Source: Bradyrhizobium elkanii WSM2783
GTDB taxonomy: Bacteria > Pseudomonadota > Alphaproteobacteria > Rhizobiales > Xanthobacteraceae
Direction: 5' to 3'
Assembly (NCBI RefSeq): GCF_000472865.1
Contig: NZ_AXAP01000093.1
Location: forward strand, 209-32,350
DNA length: 32,142 nucleotides
Below, one piece after another: positions 23,400-31,758 of this stretch (the first letter of the stretch is position 1; every line of letters starts with the position of its first letter). The position numbers and the translations under genes were made by a program. The notes beneath the pieces were generated by a model. That model had not been told where the DNA came from and did not search any database. It saw nothing but the letters and a program-made list of their open reading frames with translations.

Positions 23400-24892
23400 C
23401 AAAAATAGACAGTTTTATGAAATGCGCGAGCGCGGCCAGCAATCTTCCGCGGCTCCGGCTGCCCGGCCATATCGGCCCTGCTGTCCTGCGTCTCGCCCGC
23501 CTTGCTTCCGGCCTCACCGGAGCGAAACGATTGCGCCAGCCCAGCGCCAAAAAGCGCGAAGAACGGAATGCTGTAGCCGGGGACTTGCAAAGTAAAGTCG
23601 AGCATCGAATGCAACAGCGAAAGGCAGGCGGTGGCTGCTGCCGCGAGCGGAATGATGACGTCCCGCCGCCGTCCGAAGACGCCCTTGGCAAGAACGACGA
23701 ACATGACGATCCAGCCGGTTGCCACCAGCAGCGCGAGCGGAATGCCAACCTCTGAGGCAAGCTCGAGCGGCGTCGAATGCGCGGCATCCCAGACGCCGCG
23801 AATCGAGATGTTCGGGCTGCGATACGGCGGGAAGGCCCATTGAAAAGTGCCCATCCCGGTCCCGAACCAGGGGTTGTCGGCGATGATGCGCAGCGTTGAC
23901 TTCCACGCCTCCACCCGCCCCTCGTCCACCAGCCCCTGCGAGTCGAACCGGCTGGAGACCCGCCCGCCGAGCAATTGCAACAGGCCCAGCGCGACGACGA
24001 TACCGGAGCCGAGCGAGATCCATATGCCGGTGCGCGCTGGCAGATCCTTCCGCAAGAATACGGTGAACGCTACGATTATCGCTAGCAGCGACAGGCCGAC
24101 GCCGGCGCGCGAGGTCGTCATGAACATCGCCATCAGGCAGATCAGAAGCGCCAGCGCCTGCGGGATGATCTCGCGTGGCGGGATGTCGGCCAGGTCTCTT
24201 GAAAGGCGCGCCCAGATCAGGCGCCGCTCCGGCATCCGCCGCCGGATCTTCTCGAGGATCAGCAGCATCCAGATCACCGCACAGGACCCGAAATAAGCGG
24301 CCGCAGTGTTGCGGTTGATGAAGGTCCCGGTGACGCTGCCGAGATAGGCCGTCTTGTCGCGCCAAAGGATCATGGTTGGCTCGATCAGGAACGACAACAC
24401 GCCGTAGAGCGCGTAAGTAGCGCCCGAGGCTGCGATCACCCACAGGATAAGCCGCGCCCGCTCACGCTCCGCTCCGATGATCAGACCAAGCAGCAGCGCC
24501 AGGACGTTCGCGAGCGGCGCGCCGAGCGCAAAGAAGGCTTCGTTCTTGACGATGGAGGCGGATGGCGCAATCGGCGTGCCGAGCAGGTCGGAGGCCTGTT
24601 TCCAGATCGGGTGAAACGGCGCAAGCCAGGGCTGATCCGAAAGCTGCTCGTGCAGCACGAATGCGTATCCCGCAATGATCACCCCGATACCGGCGATGAT
24701 CCGTGCATGCTCGCTTCGCAGCGCGCGGGTGGAGGCGAGCGCCAGCGCCAGACCGAGGCAAAGGCACCAAAAGGCAATGGAGAGATCGTTGGTGGAGCCG
24801 AACGGAAACGGTGCGCCTGCAACAACAAAAATCAGGATGCAGGTGGAAAGCAGGTTTCTCGACCACCGGATATTGAGCCTGCCTAGCCGCAT
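23399..24892 (-). CDS. O-antigen ligase-like / Wzy_C membrane protein
   Basis: This 497-residue protein has about 10-12 membrane segments and the Wzy_C/O-antigen ligase signatures: GTFINRNTAAAYFG (G-x-F-x-N-x-N-x-x-A), MTTSRAGVGLSLLA (S-R-A-G), NPWFGTGMGTFQWAF, and HSTPLELASEVGIPLAL (H-x-x-L-x-x-x-x-E-x-G). The family includes WaaL ligases, Wzy polymerases and rhizobial ExoQ. ExoQ-like polymerisation of EPS is plausible here, but a separate Wzy-like gene exists in the cassette, so ligase activity is also possible. The start ATG 24892 has AAGAGG upstream. It follows the exported-protein gene by 35 bases and is probably co-transcribed with it. Confidence 0.85.
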   Translation of the reverse strand: MRLGRLNIRWSRNLLSTCILIFVVAGAPFPFGSTNDLSIAFWCLCLGLALALASTRALRSEHARIIAGIGVIIAGYAFVLHEQLSDQPWLAPFHPIWKQASDLLGTPIAPSASIVKNEAFFALGAPLANVLALLLGLIIGAERERARLILWVIAASGATYALYGVLSFLIEPTMILWRDKTAYLGSVTGTFINRNTAAAYFGSCAVIWMLLILEKIRRRMPERRLIWARLSRDLADIPPREIIPQALALLICLMAMFMTTSRAGVGLSLLAIIVAFTVFLRKDLPARTGIWISLGSGIVVALGLLQLLGGRVSSRFDSQGLVDEGRVEAWKSTLRIIADNPWFGTGMGTFQWAFPPYRSPNISIRGVWDAAHSTPLELASEVGIPLALLVATGWIVMFVVLAKGVFGRRRDVIIPLAAAATACLSLLHSMLDFTLQVPGYSIPFFALFGAGLAQSFRSGEAGSKAGETQDSRADMAGQPEPRKIAGRARAFHKTVYF

Positions 24893-24927
24893 GAGCCTCT
24901 TCGCGCGAATCTCATTATTTCAGTTTC

Positions 24928-25512
24928 TCAGAAGAAGCAGTCGAACAGATAAATCTTCAGGTCGACGTTCAGCCGGCTGTCCCTCGTTTGTGCGCGCACC
25001 GCATAGAAGGAGCCGCTCTCGTCGCTGCCCTGCCCCAGTTTGATGCCCGGCGTGAGTTCGTCAGCGGGCACTCGGAGTCCGATGTGACGATTGATGGACG
25101 AGACCTCGATGCCGTTCTTGTCGTCGCCAAAATTCGCCTTGATCTGTGTGACCGTGACTTTCGGCAAACCCCGTCGCTGATGGCAGGTCTCCTCCTCCCA
25201 GATCTTGGTTTGCGCAACCAGCGGTGCGCCTGCGTTTTCTGGAATGACGATATCGGAAAAGGACGGTGAGAGCATGCCAAAATAGCGCGATTCCTGGGAA
25301 TTCGCTGACAGACGCACCGTAAAGGAAAGCGCCCCCTTCGAGCCGCGCAGCCGCTCCATCACAGGAGCATTCGGCTCGGCGGAGACGACGACATCGATCC
25401 GGTGGCGAACGCCCAGCGTCTCAGACCGGGCCCGGCCTTCGCTTGCCAGCAGGCCGATCACCGCGCACGCCGCAGCAACAAGGCTACCCCGCCGGAGCCG
25501 AACCAACAGCAT
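24928..25512 (-). CDS. Exported protein of unknown function in the EPS cluster
   Basis: The 194-residue protein has a signal peptide (SLVAAACAVIGLLASEGRAR) and a beta-rich mature region. Two cysteines stand out: ETCHQRRG mid-protein and the C-terminal FDCFF, which could pair as a disulfide. ATG 25512 has AAGAGG a few bases upstream. It lies just before the ligase-like gene and just after a strong terminator, so it starts a new transcript. I recognise no domain. Confidence 0.7.
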   Translation of the reverse strand: MLLVRLRRGSLVAAACAVIGLLASEGRARSETLGVRHRIDVVVSAEPNAPVMERLRGSKGALSFTVRLSANSQESRYFGMLSPSFSDIVIPENAGAPLVAQTKIWEEETCHQRRGLPKVTVTQIKANFGDDKNGIEVSSINRHIGLRVPADELTPGIKLGQGSDESGSFYAVRAQTRDSRLNVDLKIYLFDCFF

Positions 25513-25556
25513 GTGGCCTCTTCAGATGTGAGCAACACGAAGTTTGCTCATAAACG

Positions 25557-25593
25557 CAAAATGGCACCGAGACAAAGTCACGGTGCCATTTTG
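25557..25593 (-). terminator. Strong intrinsic terminator after the Wza/ExoF-type gene
   Basis: CAAAATGGCACCG (25557-25569) and CGGTGCCATTTTG (25581-25593) make a perfect 13-bp stem with an 11-base loop and A/T-tract ends, so it can stop transcription in either direction. It sits 20 bases after the minus-strand stop at 25613. Confidence 0.85.
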
Positions 25594-25612
25594 TTTGCCT
25601 GGCCGAGGTGAG

Positions 25613-26812
25613 TTACGGCGCGAGCTTGATGTTGTTGCGGAAGATCAGCGCGTCGTTCGAGAGGTTAACCGCATCGCCGCCGGTCGCCATGACCACCCGC
25701 AGGAAGGTCAGGAACTTGGCAACTTCGACGTTACGCGAGTTCGAGACGTAGAGAATGTCCTGGTTCTTCATCATCACCTTGGTGGCGAGGAAGAAGCCAC
25801 CGGGATCGCGGAAGTTCACGCTGAAGATGACCGGGATCGTGTCCGAGGTATATTTGCTGATGTCGATGCCGAGCTGAGCCGCCACGTTCCGAGGCTCGCG
25901 ACGATACAGGAAGACCGCGGCCGGATCGGCCTGCGAGTCAAGCAGACCGCCCGCCTTGCCAACCGCTTCCCCAAGATTGATGCGCCAGGCGTCGAAATTG
26001 AATTCGCCGCTCTGACCGCTCGCGCCGAACGCCAGGAATTTCTGCTGTTCGCGGTAGACATAGATGCTGTCGTCGGGACGCACGTAGATGTTGTTCTCCG
26101 GCGCCATCACGAGATTTTCGAACGGCACCGTCGCGCGCTTGCCACCGCGCTCCAGCATCACCCAGGTCTCGAAGCCCTGGCCCTTGATGCCGCCCGCGCG
26201 GGTGATCGCGTCGAGCACCTTGTCCTTGGCACCGGCAGCGCTCGCCGGGTAACGCGCCGGCGTGTTGACCTCGCCGAGCACACTGATGAGCTGCGTGCGC
26301 TGGCTCGCCATCGCGACGACGGCCTGCGGCTCGATCGCGCGATTGCCGATCCGCTCGATGATGGCCCGCTGGATCTCGACGGCGGTACGGCCGGCGGCCC
26401 TGATCTGACCGGCATAGGGCACGGTGATGAAGCCGTCATTGTCGACCGATTGATCGGGAATGGTCACGAAGTTACCCGGACGCACACCTGCTTCCGCCGG
26501 GATGAAAAGACCACCCGCGGCGGCTTCGAAGATCGTGACGCTGACGACGTCGCCAATGCCGAACACGATGCTTGCCGGCGGCCGCTGGTCGGTAAAGGCA
26601 CCCGCGAGGCCCTTCGGCTCGTGGGTGTGAAGGATCTTCACCGTGGTCGTATTGATCGGAATGAGTTCGTATTGCGGCCCATTCTCCGTCGTCTGCGAAA
26701 GAACATCATCGGTGAGCGGCCCGGAACCCGGGTTAGTCGAGCAACCAGCAAGTCCCACAGCAAGCAACAAGACAGACGTGCTCAGAAATGAGCCCTTGGC
26801 AAACAAATACAT
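25613..26812 (-). CDS. Wza/ExoF-type polysaccharide export lipoprotein
   Basis: This is an outer-membrane polysaccharide export protein with a lipobox LAGC (Cys24) after a signal segment (FLSTSVLLLAVGLAG). The Poly_export domain follows (SIVFGIGDVVSVTIFEAAAG ... DNDGFITVPYAGQIRAAGRT), then SLBB-type units (ISVLGEVNTPARYPA and KFLAFGASGQSGEFNFD). It would form the outer-membrane exit channel and contact the ExoP-type co-polymerase. ATG 26812 is chosen because the lipoprotein signal begins there and GGGG lies upstream; the frame open to 26872 is not needed. Length 399 aa is typical. Whether the C-terminus forms a Wza-like helical barrel is not visible. Confidence 0.92.
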   Translation of the reverse strand: MYLFAKGSFLSTSVLLLAVGLAGCSTNPGSGPLTDDVLSQTTENGPQYELIPINTTTVKILHTHEPKGLAGAFTDQRPPASIVFGIGDVVSVTIFEAAAGGLFIPAEAGVRPGNFVTIPDQSVDNDGFITVPYAGQIRAAGRTAVEIQRAIIERIGNRAIEPQAVVAMASQRTQLISVLGEVNTPARYPASAAGAKDKVLDAITRAGGIKGQGFETWVMLERGGKRATVPFENLVMAPENNIYVRPDDSIYVYREQQKFLAFGASGQSGEFNFDAWRINLGEAVGKAGGLLDSQADPAAVFLYRREPRNVAAQLGIDISKYTSDTIPVIFSVNFRDPGGFFLATKVMMKNQDILYVSNSRNVEVAKFLTFLRVVMATGGDAVNLSNDALIFRNNIKLAP

Positions 26813-26994
26813 TGAATCGCCCCAACTTCCCCAATACGGGCGAGTCCTACGGCGCCGTTCGCACTGCGACAAGACGTTCCGGCCCTGAACAGATGGTTAA
26901 CGGCGATTTGGAACCGCGAGTGTGGCGCCGACGCAACTATGGGAGACCTTCAGCGGTATCCCTGATCAAATATGCAACATTTATGACAGCGGAC

Positions 26995-27013
26995 CTGCCC
27001 TTTAGCTGGGCAG
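26995..27013. promoter_or_regulatory. Operator-like inverted repeat in divergent intergenic region
   Basis: CTGCCC (26995-27000) and GGGCAG (27008-27013) form a perfect 6-bp inverted repeat. It lies in the 295-base gap between the divergent Wza-type gene and the exported-protein gene at 27108. Nothing else is recognised in the gap. The regulator is unknown. Confidence 0.3.
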
Positions 27014-27107
27014 TATCCCGAGGATGGCGGATTCGGTAGGGGTGAGTTTCCCGATCTTCGAGGGTTTGCTAAGCCTGCGTTGATTGACCACTTCGGAGCG
27101 CCATCAC

Positions 27108-27671
27108 ATGCTTCCAGCCTTGGTTTTGCTGCTGGCGCTCGGACAAGTTCCCCCCGCTCCGGCCAACAAATTAACTTATGAGAACTCGGTCTGCCGCACC
27201 GAAGGCTCAGCGCGGGTCTGCCGGATGACCCCGATACCTGTGGCCAATATGTCGAACTGGAAGTTCACCCGGGCCCAGGGGATCAAGGCGGACGAGAGCT
27301 TTGTTGCCATTATGAAGACGGCCGACGCGCTGCAGTCCGATCCGGATTTTGCCGGCCTGATCATCCGCTGTGCGCCGAAGGGCAAGATCGAGGTGCTGGT
27401 GGCGCTGATCCGGCCATTTCCACCGCGCAGCCGTCCGGAGGTGACCCTTGCCTCCACGGGATTCTCCCAGAGCTTCGAGGGCACGATGGCCGCCGCGGGG
27501 GCAGCGGTGCTTCTGCCCGAGGAAGCTGGCGTGCTGGCCGGCGGCAAATGGCAGATCACACCGTCATTAACGGTGACCGTCAAGGAAAATACCAGCGAAA
27601 TCAAAGGTATCGTTGCTCTCAACGGGCTCCGCGAAGCCTACAGCACGCTGCTTGCAAGCTGCAGCCAGTAA
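27108..27671 (+). CDS. Exported protein of unknown function (possibly VasI-like fold)
   Basis: The start ATG 27108 has CGGAG upstream and opens a signal peptide (MLPALVLLLALGQVPPAPAN). The mature part has a paired-cysteine beginning (NSVCRTEGSARVCRM) and the segment IIRCAPKGKIEVLVALI, a pattern also seen in type VI secretion accessory protein VasI, but the similarity is weak and no T6SS genes are here. An in-frame TTG at 27084 is a less likely start. Length is 187 aa. It is followed 73 bases later by a small membrane protein gene on the same strand. Confidence 0.65.
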   Translation: MLPALVLLLALGQVPPAPANKLTYENSVCRTEGSARVCRMTPIPVANMSNWKFTRAQGIKADESFVAIMKTADALQSDPDFAGLIIRCAPKGKIEVLVALIRPFPPRSRPEVTLASTGFSQSFEGTMAAAGAAVLLPEEAGVLAGGKWQITPSLTVTVKENTSEIKGIVALNGLREAYSTLLASCSQ

Positions 27672-27719
27672 GCTGCAATCTGCATATCCGACTTAAGCGC
27701 GTTTTAAGGTCTGGAGCCG

Positions 27720-27738
27720 ACACTCCGAACAGGAGTGT
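27720..27738 (+). promoter_or_regulatory. Hairpin enclosing the ribosome-binding site of the next gene
   Basis: ACACTCC (27720-27726) and GGAGTGT (27732-27738) form a perfect 7-bp stem with a 5-base loop. The AGGAG ribosome-binding site (27731-27735) lies in its 3' arm, 9 bases before ATG 27745. Folded, it would hide the site. Confidence 0.5.
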
Positions 27739-27744
27739 GTGCGT

Positions 27745-28020
27745 ATGGCTCAGATTGCAATCTTCAGCTTTCTCTTTGGCGCCGTCTTCGGCTTGCGCTT
27801 CAAGGTGTTCGTGCTTCTGCCTCTGACGCTTGCGACCGGCGCAATTGCGCTCCTGCTTGCCCCGATCCTTTCCTTGACGGTGGTCGAAAGTCTCACAGGC
27901 TTTGCGATCGGCTCACTTGCCCTCCACGGTGGATATCTGTTCGGATCATTCACGCGCTTCGCCCTCGCGGCGGCGCGGGCGACGCGCGTTGTGGCTCGTC
28001 CGCTCAAGACCGCCCGCTGA
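27745..28020 (+). CDS. Small membrane protein, unknown function
   Basis: The 91-residue protein is mostly hydrophobic with two or three membrane segments (AIFSFLFGAVFGLRFKVFVL, LATGAIALLLAPILSL, SLALHGGYLFGSFTRFAL) and a basic, Arg/Lys-rich C-terminus that should face the cytoplasm. ATG 27745 is preferred; a GTG at 27739 is also in frame. Its ribosome-binding site is inside a hairpin. No family is recognised. It lies upstream of a ligase-like membrane protein on the same strand and may be co-transcribed. Confidence 0.65.
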   Translation: MAQIAIFSFLFGAVFGLRFKVFVLLPLTLATGAIALLLAPILSLTVVESLTGFAIGSLALHGGYLFGSFTRFALAAARATRVVARPLKTAR

Positions 28021-28125
28021 TCCCCCGCCGCGGTTGCGGATCCAATTGTCACGGCCGCTTCTTTGAAATGAAGCCGACGGGAGATATGGTGACGACTCGG
28101 TTCAGGCATTTTCCGAGCAGTCCGA

Positions 28126-29400
28126 TTGTCCGTCGCTTTTTTCGCCCTCCTCTTCGCGCTCGTTTTCACCACCGTTCTTGAAACTTCCAACTCCGGCTTC
28201 GTCACCGAGCTCGGAATGGCCGCCGCAGGCGTGTGCCTGCTGGCGGCATCGGTGAGCGTGAGCAAGGCGGATCGGGAGCATTTGCTGCGTGCGACGGCGA
28301 ACCTGCGCTGGGTATTGATCGCCATTCCGCTCTGCATTGGCGCGCAATTGATGCCAATCGGGTTGTCACTCGCTCATCCGATCTGGACCACTACGTATGA
28401 TGCCCTGCAAGGAATCCCCTTCGGATACGTCACGGCCGACTTCAGCCGAACGCTCGGCGCATTCCTTCTGGCGCTCGCTTGCGTCGCGCTGATCGGGGTG
28501 ACGATCGTCCTTAGCAGGGATCGGCGGCGGGCCGAGCTCGTCCTGTTCGTGTTGAGCACCCTGACAGCTCTCGTGGCGGTGCCGAAAATCGTCGATCATC
28601 GGCTGCAGGGAGCGAGCATCGGTCCGGATGGCTGGGATTTCGCGACCAGCTTGAGCGGCCTTGGCGTGGCGCTCAATCTCGCCGTCATGCAATTGGCCGC
28701 GGAGCGCGCCGAAACGCGTCACGCGATCATCCGTTCCGTTGCTATCGGCATGCTGGGGCTCGCGGGCCTGCTGATCAACGGCGCCGTCATCCTGGGATAT
28801 TCCGACACCAACAGCGCGGTTGCCTGCGCGCTCGGCGTCGCGCTGTTTCTGCTCATCCTGGTCATTCGCAGGCTGGACCTGCCGGCCCTGGCTGCCAGCG
28901 CGATTTGCGTGGTCGCAGCCATTGGCGCGGCCCTCGTTCTGACCTGGATCTTCGAAAAAGGCTCTGGATCGCCGTTGCTGCGGCTTCTGCCGATCCAACC
29001 GGAACAAGCGCGCGCGGTACTCGACCGCCTGCTTGCCGATACGCGCTGGTTCGGTGCCGGCGCCGGAGCCTTCCAGTCCATCGGCCGGATCTATCAATCC
29101 GGCGATGCAACGGCGCCGCTTGCGGTCCCCTCCGCGGCCATCGCACTATTCGTGGAAACGGGCTGGATCGGCTTGGCACTCGCAATCGCGATCGTGCTTT
29201 CCCTGCTGACGCGCCTTGTCTCAGGGGCGCTGCGGCGTGGCCGCGACTCCTTCTTTTCGGCGGCGGCGGCCGCCAGCCTTTGCTTCGCCGTTGTGCAGGG
29301 ATTTGCCGGTCCCGGCCTGCTACGTACCGGGGCCATCGTCTGTCTTGCAGCGATCGTGGGGCTTGGCCTTTCGCAAAGCGTCAGCCAGGCCGCACGGTGA
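28126..29400 (+). CDS. O-antigen ligase-like membrane protein (degenerate Wzy_C type)
   Basis: A 424-residue protein with about ten membrane segments. The late part, TRWFGAGAGAFQSIGRIYQS followed by VETGWIGLALAIAIVLSLLT, corresponds to the W-F-G-x-G-x-G-x-F and E-x-G blocks of the O-antigen ligase/polymerase family. The usual S-R-x-G and N-x-N motifs are absent or replaced, so activity is uncertain. The start TTG 28126 is the best in-frame candidate; no ATG lies nearby and the ribosome-binding site is weak. It converges with the cysteine peptidase gene, separated by 7 bases with no hairpin between. Confidence 0.72.
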   Translation: MSVAFFALLFALVFTTVLETSNSGFVTELGMAAAGVCLLAASVSVSKADREHLLRATANLRWVLIAIPLCIGAQLMPIGLSLAHPIWTTTYDALQGIPFGYVTADFSRTLGAFLLALACVALIGVTIVLSRDRRRAELVLFVLSTLTALVAVPKIVDHRLQGASIGPDGWDFATSLSGLGVALNLAVMQLAAERAETRHAIIRSVAIGMLGLAGLLINGAVILGYSDTNSAVACALGVALFLLILVIRRLDLPALAASAICVVAAIGAALVLTWIFEKGSGSPLLRLLPIQPEQARAVLDRLLADTRWFGAGAGAFQSIGRIYQSGDATAPLAVPSAAIALFVETGWIGLALAIAIVLSLLTRLVSGALRRGRDSFFSAAAAASLCFAVVQGFAGPGLLRTGAIVCLAAIVGLGLSQSVSQAAR

Positions 29401-29407
29401 GCTGAGT

Positions 29408-30025
29408 TCAGGCGTTGCGATCGCCCAGCGATGCCCAATAGTTGGGGTTCTTGGGCATCTGGATCCGCACCCAGCGATAGGGCTTGCGCGACCAGGGCGA
29501 GATGTTCTGGGTCAGATTGTCGAGGACCAGGTCGCCGCTGAACGTGCGCACGACGACGACCAGGTGATGCTCGCCCCAGGTCGTCACCACCTCGCTGAGC
29601 AGGACGGCACGGGCCGGCCACCCCCTTGCGATCAGCTCGTGGCGCTTGGTCACCGCATAGTCGTTGCAGTCTCCGCTTGCGGGATGCAGCAGCCACTTCT
29701 CGCCGGCCAGCCCCTCGAGATTGGCCTGTGGCCGAATCCCGGTGTTGACCGAATGGTTGACCTCCTTGAGATCGGCCCAACGCTCGGCGGTGAGCTTCAG
29801 CCGTCCGCCTCGGAACACCATGCGGCGCGGTTTGCACTCGCCGGCATATTTGAGGCAAAACATCGTGAACGCCATCGGCGGCAATGTCGGCGCATCGAAC
29901 TTGATGTATTGGATAGCCCCCCGCAGCGCCATTGGCGTGCCTACAAAGCCGGCCTTCGCCCCGTGCTGCAGCCCGATCGTGAAGATGGCGGCGGCAACCG
30001 CCAATATCTTTGCAACTCCGCGCAT
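29408..30025 (-). CDS. Transglutaminase-like cysteine peptidase (BTLCP, C93 type)
   Basis: The 205-residue exported protein has a signal peptide (ILAVAAAIFTIGLQHGAKA). It carries the transglutaminase-like catalytic set in order: Cys120 in SGDCNDYAVTKRHEL, His154 in GEHHLVVVVRT, and Asp169 in GDLVLDN. This is the bacterial transglutaminase-like cysteine proteinase family (DUF920/PF06035), which includes LapG, the periplasmic protease that cuts biofilm adhesins under c-di-GMP control. The substrate here is unknown, and no LapA/LapD-type gene is in the window. ATG 30025 is the natural start. It could process a surface protein linked to the polysaccharide. Confidence 0.9.
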   Translation of the reverse strand: MRGVAKILAVAAAIFTIGLQHGAKAGFVGTPMALRGAIQYIKFDAPTLPPMAFTMFCLKYAGECKPRRMVFRGGRLKLTAERWADLKEVNHSVNTGIRPQANLEGLAGEKWLLHPASGDCNDYAVTKRHELIARGWPARAVLLSEVVTTWGEHHLVVVVRTFSGDLVLDNLTQNISPWSRKPYRWVRIQMPKNPNYWASLGDRNA

Positions 30026-30187
30026 TTTGCGCCCCCCGTTCTTGTTGCGGGGAAGCTACAAAAGATCTCTTGAGATACAGCTCATTGGCTGCGCGGCCCT
30101 TTAGTCAAAACCGAAGCAACTCTTTCTGAAACAATTAACGATATCGGTCCGAAATGGGCTCTGCTAAGAGCCGTGGCAGGGTTGATC

Positions 30188-30271
30188 GGCTCTAGCGTTT
30201 TCGAGCGAAACGGACGTCGGTTCGCGATGAAGAAAACGCGTCAAAACAAGAATCTGGAGCTTCAGCTCCGG
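30188..30271. repeat. Rhizobial intergenic palindromic repeat
   Basis: The element runs from GCTCTAGCGTTTTC (from 30188) to GAAAACGCG and TCTGGAGC, so the outer halves are complementary (CGTTTTC/GAAAACG and GCTC-TAG/TCTGGAGC). It ends in a tight hairpin GGAGC-TTCA-GCTCC (30256-30269). I recall this text as a common dispersed repeat of Bradyrhizobium intergenic DNA. It occupies part of the 268-base gap before the phosphatase gene; no other gene is seen there. Confidence 0.6.
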
Positions 30272-30293
30272 AGGCAGGCGAGTTGGCTTAAGG

Positions 30294-31031
30294 ATGGGTC
30301 TGACCCGACGCTTTCGCAAGAACATCAAGCCCCGGCTTCCCGATGGCGTCCGCGTCTATGCGATCGGAGATGTCCACGGACGCGCCGATCTTCTTCAATC
30401 GCTCTTAACCGTAATTGACGTTGATCTCGACCGTTCGGCGCCGGAGCGCGCCATCCAGGTCTTCCTTGGCGATTACGTCGATCGCGGGCCGCAATCGCGG
30501 GCCGTGCTCGATATCCTGATCCAGCGCAGCCAAAGTCACGAAACGGTTTGCCTCAAGGGGAACCACGAGGTCTTCCTGCTCGACGTCCTGAAGGACCCGG
30601 CCAAGCTCCAGGAGTGGCGCCATTACGGCGGCCTCTTGACGCTAATGTCCTATGGCGTGACGCCGACCATGAACCCGACGACGGAACAGCAGGTCGAGCT
30701 CATCGAAGGATTGAAGCGTGCCTTGCCGCCCGAGCACCTTGGGTTCATCGAGCAGTTGCCGACGTCGTTCACCTGCGGGGACTTCTTCTTCGTGCACGCC
30801 GGCGTTCGCCCCGGCGTTGCGCTCGACAAGCAGCAGGACCAGGATCTGCTCTGGATCAGGGAGGAGTTTCTCAATTCCGAGGAGCGTTTCGGCAAATATA
30901 TCGTTCACGGACACACGCCCGTCAGCGCGCCGGACGTTCGGCCGAACCGCATCAACATCGATACGGGCGCATATGCGACCGGCAACTTGACGCTGCTGAC
31001 GATACAGGGTGATAGTCTGCTCGCGATTTGA
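30294..31031 (+). CDS. PPP-family serine/threonine protein phosphatase / metallophosphoesterase
   Basis: The 245-residue enzyme has the three metal-site motifs of the PPP family: GDVHGR (25-30), GDYVDRG (59-65) and GNHE (89-92), plus a late VHGHTP. It is of the short bacterial type related to lambda phosphatase, PrpA/PrpB and ApaH, acting on phosphoproteins or diadenosine polyphosphates with Mn. ATG 30294 is the only good start; AGG directly precedes it. It lies after a palindromic repeat and 58 bases before the next gene. It may oppose phosphorylation in the locus, for example of the BY-kinase, but no evidence beyond proximity is visible. Confidence 0.92.
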   Translation: MGLTRRFRKNIKPRLPDGVRVYAIGDVHGRADLLQSLLTVIDVDLDRSAPERAIQVFLGDYVDRGPQSRAVLDILIQRSQSHETVCLKGNHEVFLLDVLKDPAKLQEWRHYGGLLTLMSYGVTPTMNPTTEQQVELIEGLKRALPPEHLGFIEQLPTSFTCGDFFFVHAGVRPGVALDKQQDQDLLWIREEFLNSEERFGKYIVHGHTPVSAPDVRPNRINIDTGAYATGNLTLLTIQGDSLLAI

Positions 31032-31089
31032 AGTTTCAATTGGGCTTTATCCGGCACCGACGAACGGTGTCCATCCACAAAGTCAGCCG

Positions 31090-31758
31090 ATGAATCAAAT
31101 GACCTGGCTCCGCGCGACGGGAACGTGCATGGCGGTGATACTGATCGCCTATGCCGCCTTCAGCTTCTGTGCGGACCTAAGTCGGTCGAAGCTTCGTGCA
31201 GACGACTTGTTGACGGGCAGACTTCACGGCGAGGCCGCGACAACAGGCTTTGCCTCCACCATCCTCGCCGCGCTGTTTCCATTCGACGGGGATTTTCTCG
31301 CTGATCATGCGATCGCGAAGGCAGCGCAGGTTCTGAATCAACCCGCACTCGATCCTGCCACTCGGGCGGAGGACAGTCAGGCCGCTCAGGGCGCCGTCGC
31401 GGCCGCGCTGAAAGTTTCGCCGATCAGGCCGGTGCTTTGGTTGACGCTTGCAACGTTGAAAGCGCGGACCGATGGCACCGCCCTTCCCGCGCTGAAGGCG
31501 TCCTATCTTACGGGACCAGCGTCGTCCGATGTGGCGTTCATGAGACTTCAGGCCGTCACATCGAGTTCGGCCGCATCAGATGAAGAGATCCGCCTGCTCG
31601 CCTTGTCGGATATTCGCACCGTGCTTTCGAACCGCTCCCGTTTCGAAGCCCCGCTCATCGCAGCCTATGTGCAGGCCACACCGCCCGGCAAAACCCTGCT
31701 GATGGAATCCGCGCAGGCCCTGGATCCGAAGTTCGGCAACCTGCTGCGGCGTTACTAG
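31090..31758 (+). CDS. Membrane-anchored helical-repeat protein, related in pattern to the 19256-20023 protein
   Basis: The 222-residue protein has one N-terminal membrane segment (TGTCMAVILIAYAAFSFCAD) and a helical periplasmic domain. The segment ALKVSPIRPVLWLTLATLK followed by ALKASYLTGPASSDVAFMRL parallels SLSLNPSDSFLWLTLYAVEI and SYAVGPVEGWVALRR in the other protein. ATG 31090 is preferred over a frame-upstream start at 31009, which would overlap the phosphatase end. No catalytic motif is seen. A structural or scaffold role in polysaccharide export is a guess. Confidence 0.65.
   Translation: MNQMTWLRATGTCMAVILIAYAAFSFCADLSRSKLRADDLLTGRLHGEAATTGFASTILAALFPFDGDFLADHAIAKAAQVLNQPALDPATRAEDSQAAQGAVAAALKVSPIRPVLWLTLATLKARTDGTALPALKASYLTGPASSDVAFMRLQAVTSSSAASDEEIRLLALSDIRTVLSNRSRFEAPLIAAYVQATPPGKTLLMESAQALDPKFGNLLRRY

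Noticed and set aside
25544..26791. 415-codon plus-strand frame opposite the Wza-type gene
   Set aside because: Shadow; the minus strand carries a lipobox and Poly_export/SLBB sequence.
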